From NCBI GenBank assembly GCA_018260275.1, contig JAGLBK010000011.1, positions 1 through 12,832 on the forward strand: a stretch of DNA of 12,832 nt, read 5' to 3'. Under the pieces are notes generated by a model. The model did no database searches. It was given only the letters and a program-made list of their open reading frames with translations, and had not been told where the DNA came from. Each line of letters begins with the position of its first letter. The first letter of the stretch is position 1. This document shows, piece after piece, positions 7,171 through 12,832 of the stretch. This stretch comes from Deinococcus sp. (GTDB taxonomy: Bacteria > Deinococcota > Deinococci > Deinococcales > Deinococcaceae). Position numbers and translations under genes: made by a program.

Positions 7171-7270
7171 TATAATCGGCCCACCGACCCGTCATGACTC
7201 AGAGGCATTTTATTGGCCTCACACACGATTGCTGGTTCGGTAGACCTCACCTGTAGCCTCATTTATAGCC
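7171..7270 (+). promoter_or_regulatory. Candidate promoter elements for the secreted-protein gene
   Basis: Two plus-strand candidates lie in the 244-nt divergent spacer (7098-7341). One is a perfect TATAAT at 7171-7176 with no good -35, giving a leader of about 160 nt. The other pairs TAGACC (7241-7246) with TATAGC (7265-7270) at 18-nt spacing, four of six matches each, giving a leader of about 65 nt. A near-repeat CTGTAGCC/TATAGCCTGTAG surrounds the second. The sequence does not decide between them. Confidence 0.3.
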
Positions 7271-7341
7271 TGTAGAACACTGTTCAGGCCTCTCTTTCCT
7301 GGCACTTTCCCGCATAGTGCACGGCTTTCAAGGAGATCACC

Positions 7342-8628
7342 ATGAAAAAATTCGCACCCGTCACCCTGCTGGCCCTGTCGACCCTGCTGGGCACGGCACA
7401 GGCCGCCGTCAAGCTCCCCAACGTCAACTGTGCCGGGGGCAGCAACGCCCGTTGCCAGTACAGCAGTTCCAACGACGGCAAGGTGGGCAGCGGTCTGCCC
7501 TTCAATCTGGGCGGCTTCGTCGCCATTCGCTCCGGATTTGTAGACGCGAACGACAACGCGGTCTATGTGCCGGTGGAATTTGGCGGCCAGCAGGACAACC
7601 AGGGCGTAATCATGAAGGTCGATCTGGCGACCGGCAACCGCACCATTCTCAGCGGGTACGACGGCGAAGAATTTCACGGCAAGGGCCAGGACTACGTGGA
7701 CTACCAGGGCCAGAAAGCCAGCGCCTACGACCTGGGCCGCGTGGAAGTCGTGCGCCCCGGACCGGATTCCGGCAGCGTGCTGGCGCTGGTCGACAAGGGG
7801 CTGCAACAGCGCACTGAGATCTTCAGAATCGACAAGAAGACCGGGGACCGTAGCCTGGTCTGGGCCTCCAAGGTCTTCAACGACTCGGCCAAAGACGGCC
7901 CGACCAGCATCCGCACCATCGAGCAGCAGAAGGCTGGGATCGGCGGCAGCAACATGTGCAAGTCGGCGGGCGACGACCGCGTGGCCCTCAAGCCCGAGGA
8001 AACCTTCGAGACCGACGGCAAAAATGTGTATCTGTTCTTTGCCAACCAGCCCTCGGGCACCGGCATCGGCCTGATGAAAGTGCCCGTGAGCAGCGGCAAA
8101 TGCGAGTGGGTCTCGCAGTACTGGCCCGACGGTACCGGGAACGTGGGCAGCGGCCCGACCGTCAATACCCTGTCTCCGCTGGTGTTCTCCTCGGCGCTGG
8201 TCGGCAACGAGTTCGTGGGCGTGACCGGCCCCAATCCCAGCGGCAACACCATGTTTGCCATCAACGTCAACGACGGCAAACGCCGCACCGTCAGTCTGCT
8301 CAACCGTTCCACGCCCGCCCGCAGCAAGGGCAGCGGCGACGCCGAGGTCGGGCGGCTCGGGCGCATGGCGGTCACCAGCGACGGCCTCGCGGCGACCATG
8401 GGCAAGGACACCAGCGACGAATACTTCGAGCCTACGCTGGTCAAGCTCAGCACGGGCGACCGGACCGGCACCGAGGCCAAATCCGGCAGCCTGAAAAACA
8501 GTGGGCGCGACAGCAATGCCAGCATCGTCGCGGCCATTCCTGGAACGCACAAATTCATCGTGGCCTACAACAGGGCGCTGCACGTCTGGGATACCGACAA
8601 CGGCAGCAGCTACGTGCTGAGCCAGTAA
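7342..8628 (+). CDS. Secreted protein of unknown function with six propeller-like repeats
   Basis: I do not recognise a named family. The 428-residue product has a clear Sec signal peptide (MKKFAPVTLLALSTLLGTAQA, basic start, hydrophobic core, AQA cleavage near residue 21-22). The mature part carries six copies of a short motif, roughly hydrophobic-x-V/I-D-x-x-T-G-x-R-x-x-L: KVDLATGNRTILS (92-104), RIDKKTGDRSLVW (162-174), KVPVSSGKCEWVS (246-258), INVNDGKRRTVSL (307-319), VKLSTGDRTGTEA (367-379) and HVWDTDNGSSYVL (414-426). Spacing of 47-84 residues suggests a six-bladed beta-propeller. Four cysteines (30, 38, 206, 254) may form disulfides. A strong AAGGAG 6 nt before ATG fixes the start. It is divergent from the GGDEF gene and convergent with the channel gene, so no operon partner gives a clue. 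It may be a periplasmic or surface binding protein; function is unassigned. Confidence 0.85.
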   Translation: MKKFAPVTLLALSTLLGTAQAAVKLPNVNCAGGSNARCQYSSSNDGKVGSGLPFNLGGFVAIRSGFVDANDNAVYVPVEFGGQQDNQGVIMKVDLATGNRTILSGYDGEEFHGKGQDYVDYQGQKASAYDLGRVEVVRPGPDSGSVLALVDKGLQQRTEIFRIDKKTGDRSLVWASKVFNDSAKDGPTSIRTIEQQKAGIGGSNMCKSAGDDRVALKPEETFETDGKNVYLFFANQPSGTGIGLMKVPVSSGKCEWVSQYWPDGTGNVGSGPTVNTLSPLVFSSALVGNEFVGVTGPNPSGNTMFAINVNDGKRRTVSLLNRSTPARSKGSGDAEVGRLGRMAVTSDGLAATMGKDTSDEYFEPTLVKLSTGDRTGTEAKSGSLKNSGRDSNASIVAAIPGTHKFIVAYNRALHVWDTDNGSSYVLSQ

Positions 8629-8651
8629 CCTTTTTGGGGCGCCGTGCCCAG

Positions 8652-9485
8652 TTACCCCGGCAGATTCTCGCCGCAGCGTTTGCAGTAGTGGGCGTCGGGG
8701 TCGTGCTTGGTCAGGCCGCACTGGGGGCAGCTGCGCCCCTGGCGGCGGGCTTCCTGCGCCTCCTGTAACCCGGCGCTCACGATGCCGGTGGGCACGGCGA
8801 TGATGGCGTAGCCCATGAGCATGGCGAGCGTGGCGATAAATTTGCCCAGTGGCGTTTTGGGGGAGATGTCGCCGTACCCCACCGTGGTCACTGTCACTAC
8901 CGCCCAGTAGATCGAGGTGGGAATGGAGGTAAAGCCGTTCTGCGGCCCCTCGATCATGTAAAGCATCGTGCCGAAGACGGTCACCAGGGTCAGCACCGCG
9001 ATAAAAAAGACCGTGATCTTTTCGCGGCTGGCCTGTAGCGCCTCGCCGATCAGACTGGCCTGATCGGAGTAGCGGGCCAGTTTGAACACCCGGAACACGC
9101 GCAGCAGCCGCAGCGCCCGCACCACCAGCAGGTACTGACTGCCCGGCAGCAGCAGACTGACGAAGGAAGGCAAAATGGTCAGCAGATCGACGATGCCGTA
9201 AAAGCTCAGGGCGTAGCGCAGGGGACGCCGCGCACCCACCAGCCGTCCCAGGTAATCGAGCGTGAACAGCACGGTAAACACCCATTCGAGGTCACGGAGC
9301 AGCAGTCGCAGTGGCAAGGGCAGCCGCGACACACTTTCGACGACGACGGCCAGCACCGACACCACGATCAGCCCGATGAGGGCCTTGTCGTAGTTGCGGG
9401 CCAGCGGCGTTTCCAGACCGAAGATCAGGTCACCCAGCTGACGCCGCCACCGTGCCCGGCGGTCTACATGCGGTGCATCGGTCAC
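8652..9485 (-). CDS. Voltage-gated K+ channel (Kv type) with C-terminal zinc ribbon
   Basis: A 277-residue six-TM inner-membrane ion channel. The S1-S4 sensor spans about 33-140. S4 (123-138, RALRLLRVFRVFKLAR) has Arg/Lys at every third position (123, 126, 129, 132, 135, 138), the hallmark of voltage sensing. The pore lies between S5 (about 157-178) and S6 (about 215-240), with selectivity filter TVGYGD (201-206), so it should conduct K+. The cytoplasmic tail has two CxxC pairs, Cys253/256 and Cys268/271, a zinc-ribbon rubredoxin-like knuckle of unknown partner. I take GTG 9483-9485 as start. There is no Shine-Dalgarno, but TATGCT ends 6 nt upstream, fitting a leaderless message. The gene converges with the secreted-protein gene across 23 nt, with no clear terminator between them. 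Confidence 0.93.
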   Translation of the reverse strand: MTDAPHVDRRARWRRQLGDLIFGLETPLARNYDKALIGLIVVSVLAVVVESVSRLPLPLRLLLRDLEWVFTVLFTLDYLGRLVGARRPLRYALSFYGIVDLLTILPSFVSLLLPGSQYLLVVRALRLLRVFRVFKLARYSDQASLIGEALQASREKITVFFIAVLTLVTVFGTMLYMIEGPQNGFTSIPTSIYWAVVTVTTVGYGDISPKTPLGKFIATLAMLMGYAIIAVPTGIVSAGLQEAQEARRQGRSCPQCGLTKHDPDAHYCKRCGENLPG

Positions 9486-9587
9486 CCACGCAGCATAGCG
9501 CGGTGAAGTTGTGTTGCTCCGTAGCGGAATGCTCCGTGTGGAAGGCTCTCGCTTAGCCCGGCTGACCCGGAGACAAAGCTGATTGGC
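9486..9587. other. Short spacer between channel gene and MITE
   Basis: No gene is seen. The stretch contains a repeated word TGCTCCGT (9515-9522 and 9530-9537) around a small palindrome TCCG-TAG-CGGA (9518-9528). It may belong to a dispersed small repeat, but a single locus cannot show that. Confidence 0.35.
9492..9497 (-). promoter_or_regulatory. Candidate -10 box for leaderless transcription of the channel gene
   Basis: The minus strand shows TATGCT, which matches the TANNNT -10 pattern known for Deinococcus leaderless genes, 6 nt before the GTG start at 9485. No Shine-Dalgarno is present and the -35 region is poor. Low-information motif, supported mainly by position. Confidence 0.35.
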
Positions 9588-9708
9588 TCTAGAGCATTGG
9601 ACATAAGAACACTATGCGTTGCTAACCCTCGCCCCTTGCGGGAGAGGGCCTTGCGAAGCAAGGGATGAGGGGGCCACAAGGTAACTTCTTTTTGTCAAAT
9701 GCTCTAGA
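9588..9708. mobile_element. MITE-like element, about 121 bp, at the rodZ-like stop codon
   Basis: The ends are inverted repeats: TCTAGAGCATTGGACA (9588-9603) and, read from the other side, TCTAGAGCATTTGACA (9708-9693), one mismatch in 16. Similarity continues loosely into A-rich AAGAA. Because TCTAGA is itself a palindrome, the target duplication could be TA, CTAG or TCTAGA; TA or CTAG would fit IS630/IS427- or IS5-type transposition. The interior has no ORF but holds a G+C-rich hairpin repeat. The TAG stop of the rodZ-like gene (9704-9706) lies in the terminal palindrome. It is presumably mobilised in trans by a transposase not in this window. Confidence 0.7.
9626..9671. repeat. Nested palindromic hairpins inside the MITE
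   Basis: An outer imperfect inverted repeat pairs CCCTCGCCCCTTGC (9626-9639) with GCAAGGGATGAGGG (9658-9671), two mismatches in 14. An overlapping tight hairpin CCTTGC-GAA-GCAAGG (9649-9663) has a perfect 6-bp stem. These could fold alternatively in RNA or act as recombination or replication-stalling structures. The pattern resembles dispersed intergenic palindromes found in many G+C-rich genomes. Confidence 0.65.
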
Positions 9709-10648
9709 AAGTCTGGGTCGCCACCTGCCCGGCTGGTCCCATGCTGCGCTCGGGGCTGCCGTCCACACTGACATGCACGGCCCCGGCATTGCCCGCGCGA
9801 ATGGTCACGCCCGCGTCGAAGGTCTTGGACGAGCCGGAAGGCACCACGCCCTCATACAGCACCGCGCCGCTGCGTGCGGTGGCCCGCATCCATGAATCTG
9901 CGCTGAAGGTCAGGTGCACACCCTTGATGGGGGCCTTGGGCAGCGTGACCGGCAACGATTCCTGGGCCTGCCCGGTCGCCACGTCGGTCATGATGCTGGG
10001 GCCTTCGCCGATGGGCAGCAGGCGCACGCGCAGGTTGCGGGGGGTTCGCAGGTCCACATTCTGCTTGAAGGGCATGCGGCCCCCGTACTCGACCCGCAGC
10101 ACCGCCCCCTTGCGGCTGCCCACCGGAAACGACTGCACCGGCGTGTACCCCAGATCGCGGTTGTCGAGGTAGACCTTGGCTCCGCTGGGCGTGCTGTTGA
10201 CGCTCAGATTGACGTTGGTGGGCACGGGCGGTGGCGCGGCAGTGGTGGTCTTGGTTTCGGGCATCGCGTGGTTGCGCGTGGCGAGGTAGCCACCCCCGAT
10301 GAGCAGCAAAAGCCCGCCGAGCAGCAGCGGCAAAAGCATGTTGCCGGGTTGCGCCGGGCGCACCGGGGCCGCGCGGCGCTCGGTCACGTCGAGGTGGCCG
10401 TAGTTGATCATGGTGGTGTACGGCAGCCGCTCGTCGAAGCGGGCCAGGAGCGGGGCCGGGTCCAGCTTCAGCTCACGCGCGTACTGCTGCAAAAAGGAAC
10501 GGGAAAAGGTGCGCTCGGGCAGTGCCCCGAAGTCCTCATCTTCGAGTGCCGCGAGGTAGTCGCTGCGAATACGGGTGGCCGCCGCGAGCTGCGCCAGGGT
10601 CAGGCCCTGCGCGGTGCGGGCGTCTTTCAGGACTTTGCCGAAGGTCAC
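9704..10648 (-). CDS. RodZ-like HTH/TM protein with an added PEGA domain
   Basis: RodZ proteins link MreB to the membrane in rod-shaped bacteria. This one is 314 residues. The N-terminal HTH_25-type domain (1-70) shows VLKDARTAQGLTLAQLAAAT then SFLQQYAREL. One TM helix (about 103-122, LLPLLLGGLLLLIGGGYLA) follows. A PEGA domain (about 146-210; NSTPSGAKVYLDNRDLGYTP, 151-170) comes next. A RodZ C-terminal beta domain (about 244-314) carries FSADSWMRATA and GVTIRAGNAGAVHVSVDG. PEGA is not part of classical RodZ. The start is GTG 10646-10648 with GGGAGGGG (10653-10660) 4 nt before it. The stop TAG lies within the terminal palindrome of the MITE. Deinococcus cells are often cocci, so the role may be in envelope or division rather than rod shape. 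No neighbouring shape gene is seen. Confidence 0.88.
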   Translation of the reverse strand: MTFGKVLKDARTAQGLTLAQLAAATRIRSDYLAALEDEDFGALPERTFSRSFLQQYARELKLDPAPLLARFDERLPYTTMINYGHLDVTERRAAPVRPAQPGNMLLPLLLGGLLLLIGGGYLATRNHAMPETKTTTAAPPPVPTNVNLSVNSTPSGAKVYLDNRDLGYTPVQSFPVGSRKGAVLRVEYGGRMPFKQNVDLRTPRNLRVRLLPIGEGPSIMTDVATGQAQESLPVTLPKAPIKGVHLTFSADSWMRATARSGAVLYEGVVPSGSSKTFDAGVTIRAGNAGAVHVSVDGSPERSMGPAGQVATQTF

Positions 10649-10786
10649 TGCGCCCCTCCCGCGCCGTGGGCGAAGGCTCGGGGGTGTCTACCCAGGGGGC
10701 GGCGGTAAAACGGACCGACCAGCAGGCACTCGGGAAACGGCAGGAACATGGCACACAATGTACCGGATAGAACAATGTCGGTGCGG
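10649..10786. other. Spacer upstream of the rodZ-like gene
   Basis: The stretch between the ABC-operon terminator and the GTG start must hold the promoter of the rodZ-like gene. On the minus strand TTGTTC and TACATT are the most promoter-like words (10757-10776), but their spacing to one another is wrong, so no promoter is assigned. Confidence 0.3.
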
Positions 10787-10829
10787 AAAAATCCACAGAC
10801 CGGAGCGCAAGGGTGCCTTCCGGTCTGTG
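10787..10829 (-). terminator. Intrinsic terminator of the ABC permease operon
   Basis: On the minus strand an 11-bp perfect stem, CACAGACCGGA (10829-10819) with TCCGGTCTGTG (10804-10794), encloses a 14-nt loop. Three nt after the stem (GGA) comes a run of five T (10791-10787). It begins 23 nt after the permease stop codon at 10852, so it marks the 3' end of the transporter operon. Confidence 0.85.
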
Positions 10830-10851
10830 TACAGGGATTGATCTCCGGCTC

Positions 10852-12832
<1,981 letters not shown>

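Noticed and set aside
8629..8651. CTTTTTGG after the secreted-protein gene as a terminator
   Set aside because: The nearest stem (CAGCA/TGCTG) lies more than 10 nt before the T-run, inside the coding sequence, and is weak.
7219..9285. 688-residue open frame on the minus strand across the secreted-protein and channel genes
   Set aside because: It is antisense to a gene with a signal peptide and strong binding site, and out of frame with the well-supported channel. Composition is low-complexity His/Arg/Gly/Ala shadow typical of high-GC DNA.

Overview
The window is high-GC bacterial DNA and almost certainly comes from a Deinococcus species. The L21 and L27 proteins have the Deinococcus form, several genes look leaderless or start with GTG, and the G+C-rich code gives long shadow ORFs on both strands. 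No rRNA, tRNA, CRISPR array, phage gene or transposase gene is visible. It reads as chromosomal sequence with a few lineage-specific genes.

Layout from left to right. (1) Positions 1-1195 hold the classic ribosomal operon rplU-rpmA-obg on the minus strand. It is driven by an extended -10 promoter at 1190-1198, obg runs off the left edge, and a 17-bp perfect inverted repeat lies between rpmA and obg. (2) A 347-nt spacer (1100-1446) separates this operon from a divergent YdjA-type nitroreductase (1447-2046, +). The nitroreductase converges with no spacer onto a membrane-anchored alpha/beta hydrolase (2047-3099, -). (3) A minus-strand pair follows: a six-TM GGDEF diguanylate cyclase (5943-7097), then 51 nt later an 847-residue three-domain RNA-repair enzyme, Pnkp (3348-5891), which ends at a clear intrinsic terminator (3258-3280). 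(4) Divergent from these, 7342-8628 (+) encodes a secreted protein with six repeats resembling propeller blades and no recognised function. It faces a voltage-gated K+ channel with a C-terminal zinc ribbon (8652-9485, -). (5) A 121-bp MITE-like element (9588-9708) ends exactly at the stop codon of a RodZ-like HTH/TM protein carrying an extra PEGA domain (9704-10648, -). (6) The right end (10852-12832, -) holds two membrane permeases of a nucleoside/BMP-type ABC importer, fused stop-to-start and followed by an intrinsic terminator (10787-10829). The upstream permease is cut by the window edge.

How the genes work together: only the ribosomal/Obg operon and the two permeases are clear functional units. 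The GGDEF-Pnkp pair is co-directional and could be co-transcribed, but a functional link is speculative. The most notable items are a full-length Pnkp with no Hen1 partner gene in view, the MITE at the rodZ-like stop codon, the PEGA insertion in the RodZ-like protein, and the unexplained six-repeat secreted protein.
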